Source of the DNA: Arion vulgaris | Taxonomy: Eukaryota; Mollusca; Gastropoda; Stylommatophora; Arionidae | DNA length: 64,000 nt | Assembly (NCBI GenBank): GCA_020796225.1 | Contig: CM036759.1 | Span: 64,574,590-64,638,589, forward strand | Direction: 5' to 3' | Shown: in pieces, positions 34,407 to 49,400 of the stretch | How positions within the stretch are numbered: the first letter of the stretch is position 1 | How the letters are laid out: every line of letters starts with the position of its first letter | Translations under genes and position numbers: made by a program | Notes under the pieces: generated by a model | Databases searched by the model: none | Seen by the model: only the letters and a program-made list of their open reading frames with translations | What the model was told of the DNA's origin: nothing

Positions 34407-37400
34407 GTGAGTATTGTTAAGCTTAACTAAACTACTTTTATTGTTATTTCTTCTTCTTTACGTTTGGCTTCATATGCTCATCTTGCCTGTGTGGTGCCCG
34501 CAGGGGAAGCAAAGAATAGTACCACTGCGACCTACACCGCATGTCGTAAGAGGTGACTGATGTAGGACCTAGGAAGGTACCTAGTAAATAAACAGCATCG
34601 CAGAAATTGGATGTGCTGGCCTACTTGTAGGCGCATAACTGGCACAATGTACAATTGCTCTTAGGCTCAGATCACATACAAATCACACAGAGTGGTTAAC
34701 AGGTGGTCGATATGGAGTGTTCGAAGAAGATATGCTTGCCTAAACCATGAGATGGATTGCCTCTTCTTCTTCTTTGCGTTCGGTTTCGTATGCTCGTCTA
34801 AATCATGAGATAGGTTGCCTCTATAAAGCTGCATGTCAGTTGAAGTTCCTCCAGAGTTCCCCATAGCTTGCTCTGTAAGCTTTGTTCATGAGCCATGTTT
34901 CGTTGGTGTATGTATGATGGACATGACTGCAGGATGTGCTCTGGACTCTTATGTTTCTGTCTGGCATGCACACTGTGTAGTCTGAGCAAACTTTATTCTG
35001 TGCATATGATGGTTGAGCCTGCAGTGACCTGTTCTTAGGCGAAAGATTGTTGTATGCTGTTTTCTGTTTAGTCTGCTGATGGGATCTTGTGGGTGTTTGC
35101 TGTGGGTTAGTTGCCTCCAAAACTCTTTGTATTTTCGCTTGATATATGTCTTGATTTCTGGTAATGACACTGCGTGTTTGTGTTGTATTAGTTTTGTTCC
35201 CTCCTTAGCTAGCCTGTCAGTTCTCTCATTTCCTGATACGCCACAGTGGGCAGGTATCCACTGGAGAATAATTTGGTTGTGTTCTGAGAGCTTGTTTAGC
35301 TGTATTGTCAGCTCTCTCTTCATATTATCTTGTGGTTTCCTTTGTGTGGCCTGCAGGACTGACATGCACTTGCAAAGGAAAAGTCTGTTGTTTTGTATGT
35401 TTATTTGTTGCAATTTTCGTGGCATTAACAATTGCCTGTTGTTTGGCTCAATTGCTATTTCGTAATTTAGACTGTCCATCATATCCTTGTATTAACTTTC
35501 TCCATCTTACTCTTTGTATTGAGTAGCACTGTCCGTCTTCACTTTTTGAGTAGCACTGTCCGTCTTCTCTTGTGTTGAGTGGCACTGTCCGTCTTCTCTT
35601 TGTATTGAGTAGCACTGTCAGTCTTCTCTTTGTATTGAGTAGCACTGTTTGTCTTCTCTTTGTATTGAGTAGCGCTGTCCGTCTTCTCTTTGTATTGAGT
35701 GGCACTGTCCGTCTTCTCTTTGTATTGAGTAGCACTGTCAGTCTTCTCTTTGTATTGAGTAGCACTGTCCGTCTTCTCTTGTATTGAGTAACACTGTCAG
35801 TCTTCTCTTTGTATTGAGTGGCACTGTCCGTCTTCTCTTGTATTGAGTAACATTGTTCGTCTTCTCTTTGTATTGAGTAGCACTGTTCGTCTTCTCTTTG
35901 TATTGAGTAGCACTGTTCGTCTTCTCTTTGTATTGAGTAGCACTATCTTCTCTTTGTATTGAGTAGCACTGTTCGTCTTTTCTTTGTATTGAGTAGCTAC
36001 CTGTGTTATATGCACTAATTTGTACAGTTTAATAAAAATTCATTTTATCTTCTTTATTTTTGTTTAGAGACGAGAGTGATCCATCTGAAACAGAGACAGA
36101 CATTTTCAAATCAAGTCTGAAGGACAGTGACGACAACAAGGTTGTAAATGGAATCTCAATCTCCAAATATGGTAATAAATGTTATATACTGTTGTATGGC
36201 GATAAATATGAGTGAGATTTATACAGTTTATGTATAGTGATAAAAGTGAACTGAGAGAGAGAAAGGCTCGTGGAGCCATCAAGATATTTTCCCAGAGATC
36301 CCTGATCTCAGTGTAGTGACGCCGTGTGGTGCTAGGGCCCACAAGGGAAGCAAAGAATAGTACCACTGCTACCTACAAGGTATGTCGTAAGAGGCAACTG
36401 AGGTAGGGGCCTAGGAAAGCTACCCTAGTAAATAAAAAAATGTCACAGAAATTGGATGTTCAGGCCTACTTGTAGACACATAACTGGCACAACGTACAAT
36501 CACTCTTAGGCTCATATCACATACAAATCACAAAGAGTGGTTTAACAAGTGGTCGATGTGGAGTGTTTGAAGAAGATTCAGCGGTATGTGTTGGGGTCAG
36601 TGTAAAAAAGTGATGCTCTGATCTCTCCTTGTAATATGTTTGATGTTGTCATTGGTGGTTGCTTTGGTCATTTGTCTGTAGGCCTCTTCCAATGTCGTCC
36701 ATGGCCCATCTGTTCAGTCAAATTTCATTTGTTGTTGTGTTTAGGATTTGTTTTGCTATATGTAGATGATTAAATAAACCAATGACCGCTTCCAACAAAT
36801 AATGTGTTTTCAGAAAGGAAAGCAGACAAGACACGGCTGTACAACTTCAGCAAGGTTAAGAAAAGTAGGCGTTGGATAAGGGTAAGGATATTTACAGCTT
36901 TTTTTAGTTTTCTGTGTGTCTTAATATGTTCATTATATTGAATTAAACTATCTAGATAGAGCCAGAGGAAGACAGAGAGACTTCTTCTTTGCGTTCGGTT
37001 TTGTATGCTCGTCTAAATCATGAGATGGGTTGCCTCTATGAAGCTGCATGTCAGTTGGAGTTCTTCGAGAGTTCCCATAGCTTGGTCTGTAAGCTTTGTT
37101 CATGAGGCCATGTTTCATTTCGTTGGTGTATGTATGATGGACATGACTGCAGGATGTGCTCTGGAGTCTGTGTTTCTGTCTGGCATGCACACTGTGCAGT
37201 CTGAGCAGGCTTTATTCTGTGCATGTGGCGGTTGAGCCTGCAGTGACTTGTTCTTAGGCGAAAGATTGTTGTGTGCTGTTTTCTGTTTAGTCTGCTGATG
37301 GGATCTTGTGGGTGTTTGCTGTGGGTTTTGTTGCCTCCATACCTCTTTGTACTTTCTTTTTATATGTGTCTTGATTTCTGGTAGTGATACTGGGTGTTTC

Positions 37401-40400
37401 TGTTGTAGACAGAGAGACAATTTTGGACAGCCTGACTTCATGGCACGGAAGAGCGTCAAAATCTGAGATGGTAGCAAATACCAGTGATAGAGATTTATGG
37501 AGATGAGTGATCACTTATGCCAGTCAGCACGGCACTGGATGAGGATGAGACAGAGCAAGACAGGTGATACTGTTTCAACGCAGAACTGACACAATAGACT
37601 GAACAGACACCTACACAGACTAAGACTGGTTCCATCACTGACGTGTGCATAGCCGAACACATCCTGCAAGATTGTCACCTGATGAATCAACTGCGGAAAG
37701 AACAGAGACAACAACATCCATGCAAAGCTGTTTGGAAGCCATGATGAACTAACAAACACACAACAACATACATCCAGAGAACCGAACTCATTGTGTAGAC
37801 ATTGAAGAATGACGTGCCTGTTTGGTGCCGGCCGTAAGGAAGCAAAGAATAGTATCACTGTGATCTACAAGGGATGTCGTATGAGGTGACTGAGGTATGG
37901 GCCTAGGGAAGCTACCCTAGTAAATAAAAAGCGTTGCAGAAATCAGATGTAGAATCCCCTCGCTCTTTTTTCCAGGCACCGTTTCTTCTAGAATTATCTG
38001 CTCCAGACACTCATGTCGTTTATTGTGTCCGAAATATTTAATTTTTTATGTTGTTATATTCTGTAATAACCAACTCTCTTTAATATCAAGCTATTGTAGA
38101 ACAGAAGCTAAACAGTTTAAAGCAAAGGGATTGACTTTATTGCACCAGAATTTATCCCATATGGCTCAGTCCCTCTCCACAAAATTGACATGCCATCTGC
38201 AGAGAGTATTGCACAAAACATGAACTCCATAGCTCCGGCAACAATCCTAGGGGTCAAAAATTGAGTTTCGCTCCATGATGGCTCACGTGCAACTCAACTC
38301 GACTCCCAGCATACTCATCGGCTCAAGAGAGTCGGCTCAAGCGAGAGCATGCACTGGCTCCGAATTTCGCCACTCGCAGGTCAACGTCTCTTCGATGGCT
38401 TTGAGCCGTGCCCCCATCTCTGTGATGGTGCCAGAGTTCTGACCTATGTGGACCAACATGCGGTTCAACCCGACACCAAGCATACTCATCGGCTCAAGAG
38501 AGGCGACTTAAGAGAGAGCATGTATGGGCTCCGAGTTTCGCCCCACACGGTTCCACGGTCATCTTTCCAGCTTTTTCCATCGGCCGGGAGAGGAGAGCAT
38601 TAATAGTCACTCTGGGAGTTCCCTCCTCTGTGTTGCGAGCGGATTCCATCTGGCGTGATTTCCTTTGCATATCTACTTGCCCCAGAGTAGCTCTCCCACG
38701 GCACCTGCCCTCTTAGCCAGACCGGAACTACCGTCTGTTTCCAGGGTCACCACATGGAGGGCAGGGGATTAGTGCCAGCTCACTAATCTGGCGCGCCGTT
38801 GTTTCCTTCGCCTTTGACCCCATGCATAGACTTGTACATGTTTAGGACACATATATCCGATTTCAGCCAAACCTCCTTAACTGCCTATTACAACATGCGT
38901 GGTAGGTAACAGTGGTTCTATTCTTTACACCCCAAATTTGGGCCCGGTAACCACTCGGCCGGATAGTGGTATAATATTATACTCTTTGCCTCCTTTTTTC
39001 TCCAGAACATTCTACTAAGTGATACTTCATCCGATGATGACGATGATAAACCTATGAAAGTAGAAGAGCTTCATTTTATGCTGAGCATGCACAAGCACAT
39101 GCGGAAACACAGGTCCAAGTTCTATCAAGATCCAGAGGTAAGCTTCTTCGCTATCAACTGAGTCATGTTTCTTTCGTTTATCTGCTATGAATTCAGGTGT
39201 AGTAATGCATGGCGCCTCTCTCTGATTTTGCATAAAGGCTCGCTTCCCCTATCACCATTGTCCTTCTCCGTTCAGTTGAACCTTTATCACCAGTGGAGTA
39301 TAGACTGAAAATTTGCTCATCCCAAGCAATCTTATCTATAGCTACGTCTTTCCAGCTCTTCCATATATCGTTAATTTCTGCATCAAAATCTATTCTCTCT
39401 GTATTTCTAGTGCTCTCTTACACTTGCCCTGCAGGTGCCAGGAAAAGGCCCTAAATTTCCCTTGAATCTCTGCATGGTAGGCCCTATCCAGCACCTTTTC
39501 TTTACCTTTTTTGTTCACTGGGATCTGTCTTTTTCTCTCAACTTGCTCCTAATTTGTGACCCTATCATACCATCTCAGTCCCTCTATTTTGCGTAGACAC
39601 CAGTTAATGAATGTTTGCAGTTTATTAGTTATTCTTTTTGTGATTCTCCATGTTTCTGACCCATACAGCAGAACTTCTTTAACATTGCATTTAAATATTC
39701 TAATTTTGGTTCTAAATTTGATTTCTTTAGACATCCAAAAATTTCCTAGTTCGATGAAAACTCAACTTCTGTATTCTTATTCTGACATCTCTATCCTTTG
39801 CTCCATCATTGTATATATTACTAGTTTAGAAAGTTACTATTGAGCCAGACAATGCATTCAGCAGGATTGGGATCAGCCAGTCTCAGGGGAGGGGGGGGAT
39901 TAGTAGCCTGCCGATGGCCCTCAGAACACACAAATCATCCCTACCTCCCAGCTGTGTAGATCGGGATACTTTGGCCGTGAGATCAACGGCTAACATGGCA
40001 ATGACTCGCCGCCTAGGGAGATGGATTTGCCTAGGTCATGTTTTAAAGAAATGGTTCAATTGGGTGTAAACTCGACAAAAAATCTCTGTCTGGCCTATTT
40101 ACCTTGATATCCAAGAACCAGACTCCCAGCTATAGACCCACTGCCTTGGGAGAGGCAAAGACTTTGGGAGTAACCCCAAACAGAAAATTTAAAGTGGAGT
40201 CCCTAAGGCGGGCACACATCATGTGATGCCCTACCGGCTGCTTCTGCAACTAAACTGATTATCAGATGCCATGCTTGCACTCTATCGACTCTATCAGCGA
40301 AGTCAAGAGGAGGCGGTTAACACTTGAGCTACTTAGCCACTCCATAAAAATTGTCCAGGCACGCGTCACGGAGAGGACAACAGTAAGTCCAGCTCAATTG

Positions 40401-43400
40401 GCGAGTATCGGATGCCATGGGTTGTCTTCGATGGGGGGTGGATCATCTCACCTTATTCAACAGCTACCGTCTGCCTCACGCGGAGCAGCCCCAGGCAATA
40501 AGGTATACTAGAGCGAACGAAGATGATGAAGAAACTTGAACAAATATTCTAACATTTTCTCAACAGCTTCATCAGTATCAGTACTACAGTACTGGATTAT
40601 TGTCCAATTATGACAAATATCCAGAGCACAGCAGATCCATCGTTGGCCATAAAAAGAAAATGGCTAAAGAACAGAAAAAGCAAGAAAGAAAAGCTAAAGG
40701 TATGTATTTATGGTTGCCGATGTTGTATCTCTAGTGTAATCAATATAAGGGAAGACTGCAGTAAAACTATGTAACAATGGCGAAACACGTAAAAACAAAG
40801 CACTGTAGTTTTACAAAATACAATAACAATAGACAGCAACATTTTGACCAAAAGGCCTTTATCAAGCAAAGGATGTGACATAGTTAGGTTAGAATTATAG
40901 TTCGTTCCAAAATTTGTGATCACACTAAGGTTTAATTTGTACGAAATCTATCTGATGGATACAAGTAATTTTTGCATGCAGTCTTATATACCTCACGATG
41001 TTATGAATCCATGTTTAACTAATTGGTAGGTAGCTTAGTTGATGCAAAAACGTTTTTGTTATATAATTTTGCATAAGCACATAAGCACAACAAAATGATA
41101 ATCAAAGTTTAGAACTTACAGTAATACACAAATTGGTGGCAAATGATTGCAAAGGCGTATTCCTATTACATATTATAAAAAAAGGTCACATAGTGAACAA
41201 ATGATACCTTCCACTTCTATAAATGAAAGTAAATGCTGTGTACATACGTCAATGACAGTCGGTAGGAAACGTGAACTGATTAATTCCACGGGATTCCCGA
41301 TTTTGACGTGCACTGAATTGCATTTGGAACACGGAAATGCTTAGTTAGATAAACATGACAATCGTACTGTAAAATTTTGACAAGTATACCAGATCAACAT
41401 CACGGTAAATTTAATAATAACATAATAAAATACTTATAGAACTAAAGGTTTGGGTGGGCAAAAATACTTTTGGAACGTCGTCACTGTTACCTATATAAAA
41501 ATGCAAAAATAAAGAATTTCTGTCAAGTGGATGATTTTATATCGGTCGGTAAAGATGATCACGAATTTTGGAATGAACTATAGTAGTTACATTTGTTGTA
41601 TATTTATATTTCCCATTACTACTTTTTTTTTACTTCTTTGCATTTATTTCATTTTTAGTCACAGATTTTCATTTTAGAGCCATGGGAATTTGTCAGATTC
41701 TGTATGTTCTTTATCCGTTGCTTGATAAAGGCTTTTTGGTCGAAACGTCGCTATGTATTGATTTTGTATTTTGTAAAACTACAGTACTTTGTTTTTATGT
41801 GTTTCGCTATTTCTTGCGTATACCGTATAACTGATTTTTAGATGTTTTTGTTAACCAGTAATAATAATATTTTTGTATCATTCGCGGCTATGGCACCTCG
41901 GACTGATTTTGCGTGAAGGCTTGCTTTCCTTGTCACCAGTGTCCCTTCCCATTCAGGCATATCCTTTACTCCCAAATTAAATTAATTAATGTAAAATTAC
42001 CCTGCCTGCTTGTTTTGTATATTCAGTTGTAATATTTGATTCAATTTCAGCCAAACTCAAGAAATTGAAAAAAGAACACAATCTAGAAGATGATGGAGAG
42101 GTTAGTAGTTCTTTCTTTCCTTTTCAGGAGGGGAGACTTTGCTTCCGTGGGGCATCCTGAAAACAGATGTCTGTCAATAATCTCAACAGTTGGGTAGTCT
42201 TCTGATGACCTAGCAAGTTGAGCTTTCATCAAACTAGAAAATTTGTGGAAGGCTAATTAAACCAAATTCAGAACCAAAAGTGCCAGTGTGTTGCCGGGGC
42301 TCGCAAGGGAGCAAAGAATTAAAACGCCGTGACCTACAAGGCACTTTGTAAGAGGCGACTGAAGTAGGGGCCCAGGAAGCTTCCCTAGTAAATAAAAAGC
42401 TTTACTGAAATCAGATGTGCTGTGGAGATTGAGGCCGTTCCTGCTGCCCTCCATTGGATCTCTGGGCCGTTGTTGTATCTGACTCTCAGTCAATGCTTCA
42501 CAAGATCCAGAAGGGCAGGTTTCGGTATGAGTGGATGTCGTCTATAGAAGTTTCTAACCTCCATAGGCTTACATGGATATACTGTCCTGGGCATGCAGGT
42601 GCTTACAGTAATGAGAGAGCGGACAGGCTTGCATCAACAGCATCGATTGTTGGGGAGTTGAAGATGGATAAGGGGATATTCTTCCTTCTCTTCGCGACTA
42701 TCTGTTGGATGAGGACACTAAAATCGATGTTGAATCGATCAAGCGATTTCAGCAGTTTGGAGTTACCCGTTGTACAAGTCGAACTGGATGCCTAGAGTGA
42801 GAGGTGTGTTTAATCAGCAAGCCACGGGAACCATCAGTATGCATACTCTTCGATATCTGTTGGATATTCGAGACTGAGCACCTATGGGTTTGCCTGGAGT
42901 GCAATGACGTCAGTTCAGTTACCAATAACCAGAGATGTGCTGGCCTACTTGTAGGTGCATAATTGGCACAATGTACAATAGCTTTTAGGTTTGAATCACA
43001 TACAAATCATAAAGTGTGGTTTAACAAGTGGTCGATATGGAGCATTCGAAGAAGTAGAAACTACAACAGAATGGTACAAACATCTATTTCACTGCTACTG
43101 CTACTAAATGCTACCCAGATATGTAAATCTTTGACCAAAAAACCTGTGTTTTCTTTGCTTTTTACCCCATTTTTTTCATCTATATTGTTCTTACTAAATG
43201 TATTGATATATATTACAACAAATAAGAAACTATTACACTAAAACAGATGTACAATAAATGGTTGAACAGACCAGGTTGGCAAAAAATCTTCAGCCTCACG
43301 TGTAAACACTTACTGACACTTTTCATTAAAATGAGAGTAACATCATTTTGCATAACACAATTTTAAAATGTGATTCTTGTACAGAAGAGTTGAGAAGAGT

Positions 43401-46400
43401 AGAATCATTACTAATTTGCCTTTTTATGGTAGCAATCATAATTTGCTTGAAAAATGCTTGGTAACCAGGGTAAACAATGCATTGTCAAGGAAAATTAATT
43501 TCCCCATATTCACTTATATCCTAAAAAGTAAAAAAAAGTATTCATCACTGGACAATACAAACATTGTATTGTGTAGAGAAATGGTTTGACTGTACAATAA
43601 CATAATAAATAGAAAAGTGTTTTATCAATGAAAGCATATAAAAAGCTACCATACAACTACCGTAACAGATGTTTGCCGATGGAGATATTGATATTGGTAG
43701 CATTTTCCTCTCTAGCGAATGTCATTACTTTGGTTTTGTCAATGTTTATTCTCATATCTTTATCTTGTCAACTATAGGAAATTGATCCATCTGTACTTCA
43801 AGCCATCTTAGCAAAACGTCAGGAGAAGAAGGAAAGAAAGTTAAAGAAATTAACCCCAGAACAGGCTGATGCAAAACGAAGGAAGTTGTGGATTTCTATT
43901 GCAAAAAAGGAAATTCCAAGGGTGAGTTCACGTATAGTGTTGTTGATATTCTTGTTTTGCTTGTGTTGCCCGCTATGAATTCAGGCATATTTTTCTACCG
44001 AGCAACATCTAGTTCGCCCCAGCCTCACTTGGGTACCTGAGAAACGGGTAGGAAGTAACAGGGGCCTCATGATGTTGACCACATCAGCCATCTTGTTCTG
44101 ATTTTCTGTTTTGCTTCACAGCGTCAGGATAAAACAAGATTTCTATAACGTTTTTTGTGTGTGCGATTCAGTGTTTTTCGTTGCCGTTGCTATCTCTGAG
44201 ATCCATCCTTTGCGTGGATGGTCTTTTGCTTTGTATCCACTGTATCGGAGTAGCATTGCTCTTTGACCCACTGTTGGTAATCCGCTTATGTGGCTGAACC
44301 ATTTAATTTTTTTTTTCCTGATGAAGTTCAGTACTGATGTTATACCAACTTTTTTCCCCTGATGTCTTCATTTCTAATTTGGTCTCTTCTTGATACTCCC
44401 AGCATTCTGTATAGACACTTCATCTCTGTCGTGACTAGTTTTCTTCTGTTGTGTGCTTTGGTCAAATAACAATGTTCTAAACTCACTGTGGATAGAAAAG
44501 TAAGACCGATAATGCAAAGGCGTGACTGGTACAAACCCAAACATTGGCTAAGGGCAATACTTTTCGGATGCCGATCATCCTACACAGAGTAAGATGACGT
44601 CCAAACACCATGGCTCAGATCATATAAAGGCTGAGCATACCGCCAAAATATGATAGCTTGCACGACAAGCACATACGTCTCCAATGACTGAGAATGTTCC
44701 TAATCCGGAACAACCTCATATAGTCAGAAAGAGCACATATTGTAGACATACTCTTTAGCGAAGATCATAAAGCCCAAATATACAGCGAAAAATGATCGTA
44801 AAAGAGTAATGAATACAAGAAAGGTGACAGTTCCAGTGACTAGCCCTAGAAGGGTCGAGAATGCTCCTAAACCGGAGCGATCTCACCCAGTCAGCACAAA
44901 GTAGCAAATGCTCTTTGGCGTAGATCCAAGCCCCAAAATTACGGCACTAAAAGATGATTAAAGAGTGTTTATCTTATGATGTGTACAGAACGACCTCAAC
45001 AAAGGCAGGAAATCTGACAGAGAATTCGCACTTCACTAATTAATTCTGGCCGTAAAAGTGCCTCTGGTACTAGGTCTCAAAACAAGAGTTACACGGACAA
45101 CAGGTTTTCTGCAACAATCACACTTGGAGGATCTAAGCTTCAAGTACCTCTGAAGTCGGCGAGGCTGTCAGTATGGTTGAGGGCGCCTGTAAAAGGTAAT
45201 TTTAGGCCTCACTAAAAATCAGAAGCGCAATACCAGGCGCCATCTTCTACTTCTGCGATCAACTTCTGCTATGCGACTACTCCAGTATGTGTCATAAACA
45301 GGCGGTGCACTTGAGGTCTTCACCGGTCCCCTATAGTTTGTCTTGTAGGGTTTTTTCTGTTGGCCAGATCTCCATTCTCACACTACTCAGACTGGGGCAG
45401 TCTTGCAGGATGTGCTCTGGGGACTGCTCAGGTCCTCCACATGTGCAGGCTGCCGAGTCCCTGAGATCCATTCTGTGGAGGTGTGCTCTGGGATTTGGAC
45501 TGCAGAGGTGTGATCTGAGACTGCAGTGTCCCGTTCTAAGTCTGAAGATTAACCCAGGCGTCATGACTGTCGCCTCAATTAACAGGAGGCGTTCGAGAGA
45601 AGAAGAAGAAAAATAACAATGTTCTGTAAATATATGACCAAAAAATTTATATTTTTCTTGTCTTGTTCTAGGCACAGAAGCAGAAAGCATCAGCTCGTAA
45701 GGAAATGTTGGCAACTATGAAGAAGGTAGGTGTGTCTGTACATTGTTTCATCTCTCATTTCTGCTAAACATTCATGTTCCCAATGGAGCATAGGATGATG
45801 ATATCACTGTTACTAACATATGGAGCTCAATAATGATCAGGAACAAAACTAAGTTAATGATATTTGGCTCAGGTGTAAGGGCTGTCCTTCGTGTGGAGCG
45901 GAGCGTGGAGAGCAACTGGGACAACACCAAGGTGTTGTGGACATTTATTAATGGGTGCTCCAGCTGCAATGGTATGACGGAATCACAACGCGGGCGGGAT
46001 TACAGCAGGTGGAACAAGAGATAAGGTGGTTATGGGTAGGACACACGCCAAGACATCAGATGGCATCGCAGAACAGGCTCTCCGATGTAACTCCCAGGGT
46101 AATAGAGGTAAGGGAAGAGCCAGAAACACCTGGAGGCACAAGTTGGAAACAGAATGCTTCTATTGGAATGTAGTCCTGCAACTGAGGCTAGCTCTACTAT
46201 TGCTACCAAACTTTTTAGTGGAACATAGGACTGCTTTATCTCCTACTACAACTACTGCACCTTCTAGTTTGCAGTTTCCCAATGGAACTGGGGCTCTTCT
46301 ACTTTGACTAGAAATGTGTAGTGATAGGCAGTTCATACCGCAAGGCTTGTAAAGTCTATGGTAAATTAATGTTTTGGTTAATTATAATTGTTGTCCTGAC

Positions 46401-49400
46401 GCTGTGAGGCAAAACAGGATTAGAGTAAAGAAACATTAATCGTAATACACACACCGTGAAGAATGTCTTTTTCTTTCTCTAATTCTGTTTTAATAAGATT
46501 TATACAAAACAAATGGCCGTTCATACAAAAGATGGATCCCAGAAATAACAAATGCGATGTAAAACACTATTTATGAAGTGCACACAAAAGCTCATTCTAG
46601 AAATCTCTTCTTTTTCTGACTGTGTTCTTAGAGAGAAAAAAAAAGACATTCATGAAATTAAACATTGTACACTTTTATGCACTCTATTTGACTGTTGTGT
46701 TATAGATATCAACACAAGCAATGAGAGAATGCCGACGTGCTGCGCTGCAGTCTCAGAAAACCATGAAGGAAACTCCATCTCGGGCAAGGCGTCTAACAAG
46801 GGAAATGCTAATCTACTGGAAACGCTTTGAAAAAGTTGAGAAAGAGCACAGAAAGAGAGCTGAAAAGGAAGCATTGGAGCAACGGAAACTTGATATTGAA
46901 CTGAGAGAGGTAAGTCAATGCAGTTTAGTTCTGTCATTTTATTTTGTATAAAGTTTTGCTACAGATTTTATTATTTGATTGATTGATTAGTGACCATCAT
47001 CATTGCACTTCGGTGAGTAACTATGTGTGCTGGATTTCTTTCTTACACAGAAAGATTATAAATATATATATATAGGCAAAGGCAGGTAACAGATTGCCAC
47101 AGACAGATGCCAATATGACTTAAAAAAAGTTGAAAGTGCGGATAAAAGTTGCATACTTCTTTTTCAAATGCACTGGGAAGTAAAGGTGGCCAGAGTGATG
47201 TTGTTGATCACATTGTGTGCATATGACTGTCAATGAAAAATGTGGGCACACCATCTTATTCCCCAATATACCTCATGGTTATTTTTGGAAATGACACGAA
47301 ACATATAATCTATAACAGGCAGGGATATTCATAGTTCATATGTACAGTTCCAACTTCACTGCAACGGGTCACCCCATAATTGCTCTGTTCCTGTGCCAAC
47401 GAAAATCACACGAAATGCAAACAACTGTCTCCTGTGTCGTGAACTAATTCCAGAATGAAACAGTTGTACCTACAAAAAGCAACCAGCACCGCATTAATGC
47501 ATATGGCCGTCGCTAAAGTGTCAACATAAAACTGTTCATCACTTAAATTGCAATTCATGTAGAAGGGAACATCAATCACGACAAAATCCAGCTTTCTGCA
47601 CACGCAAAACACTGCATATGATAGATTGAGTTGGTTTGTCATAACCGCTCTCTGCCATTTTCTGAATATCCCCAATCACAACAAACTCACGGTTGATACA
47701 GCAAAAAAGGGTTCCATGTGACATTCATAGCTCACAGCGTTGCTCAAGCACTAATTCAGTAGCTCGCAAACAAAACGGAAAATACCCGTCCAAAATTGAC
47801 AGAAATGCACTAGCAAAATCGTGTCCAAAATGAAACAGTCCTGATTCTGAATGGCCCTCCCACATTCTGCCATTGCTGGCCAGATTGTCTTCTTAATATT
47901 CAAACTGAGTCCTTTGTTGTTACTTTCTGTCACAAACCTTATCAACTAATTTCTGAGTTCCGGTTTCAAGATGGCGGCATATTCAGCAATAGAAATGTTA
48001 TCCTTACGCAGCATACGATTAAAGACTGACCTCAGATTTCTTAAATAGAATGTAGCTGTCACTTTGAATCATCTCTGGATTCATGGAGAAAGGATATCAG
48101 CACCATAGCAGCCGCTCGTGTGGTGCCAGGGCCAAGGGAAGCAAAGTATAGTACCACTGCGACCTACAGGGCATGTTGTAAGAGGGGACTGAGGTAGGGG
48201 CCTAGGAAGCTACCTAGTAAATAAAAGCGTCACATAAATCGGATGTTCTGGCCTACTTGTAGGCGCTCTTAGGCTCAGATCACATAGAAAGGACACAGTG
48301 GTTAATGAGTGGTCGATATGGAGTATTCGAAGAACACCATAACAACATAACATAGCATATCAACACCATAGCAACAACATAACCTAGCATATCAACACCA
48401 TAGCAACAACATAACATTTTCAACACCATAGCAACAATCATAGCATATCAACATCCATAGCAACAACATAGCATATAGCAACAACATAGCATATCAACAC
48501 CATAGCAAACATAGCATACAACCATAGCAGCAACATAGCATAGCAGCACCATAGCATATCAACAGCAAAGCATATCAACACCATAGCAACAGCATATCAA
48601 CACCATAGCAACAACACAACATAGCATATCATCACCATAGCAACAACATAACATAGCATGTCAACACCATACCAATAACATAGCATATCAACAGCCATAG
48701 CAACAACATAATATAACACCATATTAACAAGATCATATAAAATCAAGCAACCAAATAGCATAGCATAGCAACAACATAGCATATCAACACCATAGCAATA
48801 GCATAGCATAACACCATAGCAGCAACATAGCACAGCAGCACCATAGCATATCAACAGCAAAGCATATCAACACCATAGCAACAGCATATCAACACCATAG
48901 CAGCAACATAAGATAGCATATCATCACCATAGCAACAACATAACATAGCATGTCAACACCATACCAATAACATACCAATAACATAGCATATCAACAACAT
49001 ACCATATAGCAACAATAAAATATAAGCACCATATTAACAAGATCATATCAATAAGAACCAGGTAATACAATATAAACTGAGAATATTTCTTTGATATCTT
49101 TGCAGGCCAAGAGACAACAACGCAAACTCAACTTTCTCATTACCCAAACTGAACTGTATGCACATTTCATGGCTAGGAAAATTACAGGAGAGGGAACTGA
49201 ACGTAAAGAAAAGATTCTAAACCAGTTGGATGAGAAGAACAGAAGTATCAACTCTCGTCAAGTCAGTGGAGGTGTTCTGGAAGATGAAATGGAAGACGAT
49301 GACTACAGTGAGTTCTTTTGTACTTAACACTTTGTAGACTTAACTCCTTGTCTCACCCACGTGTTGCTAGGGTTCACAAGGGACCCAAAGAATAGTAACA

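Noticed and set aside
34949..35482. A host RNase H gene
   Set aside because: The frame is the end of a 5'-truncated LINE with a LINE-type Cys/His tail, and related copies are scattered through the window.
35448..36015. [10 protein letters not shown] repeat protein
   Set aside because: 30-bp minisatellite stays open in several frames; no start context or splice signals.
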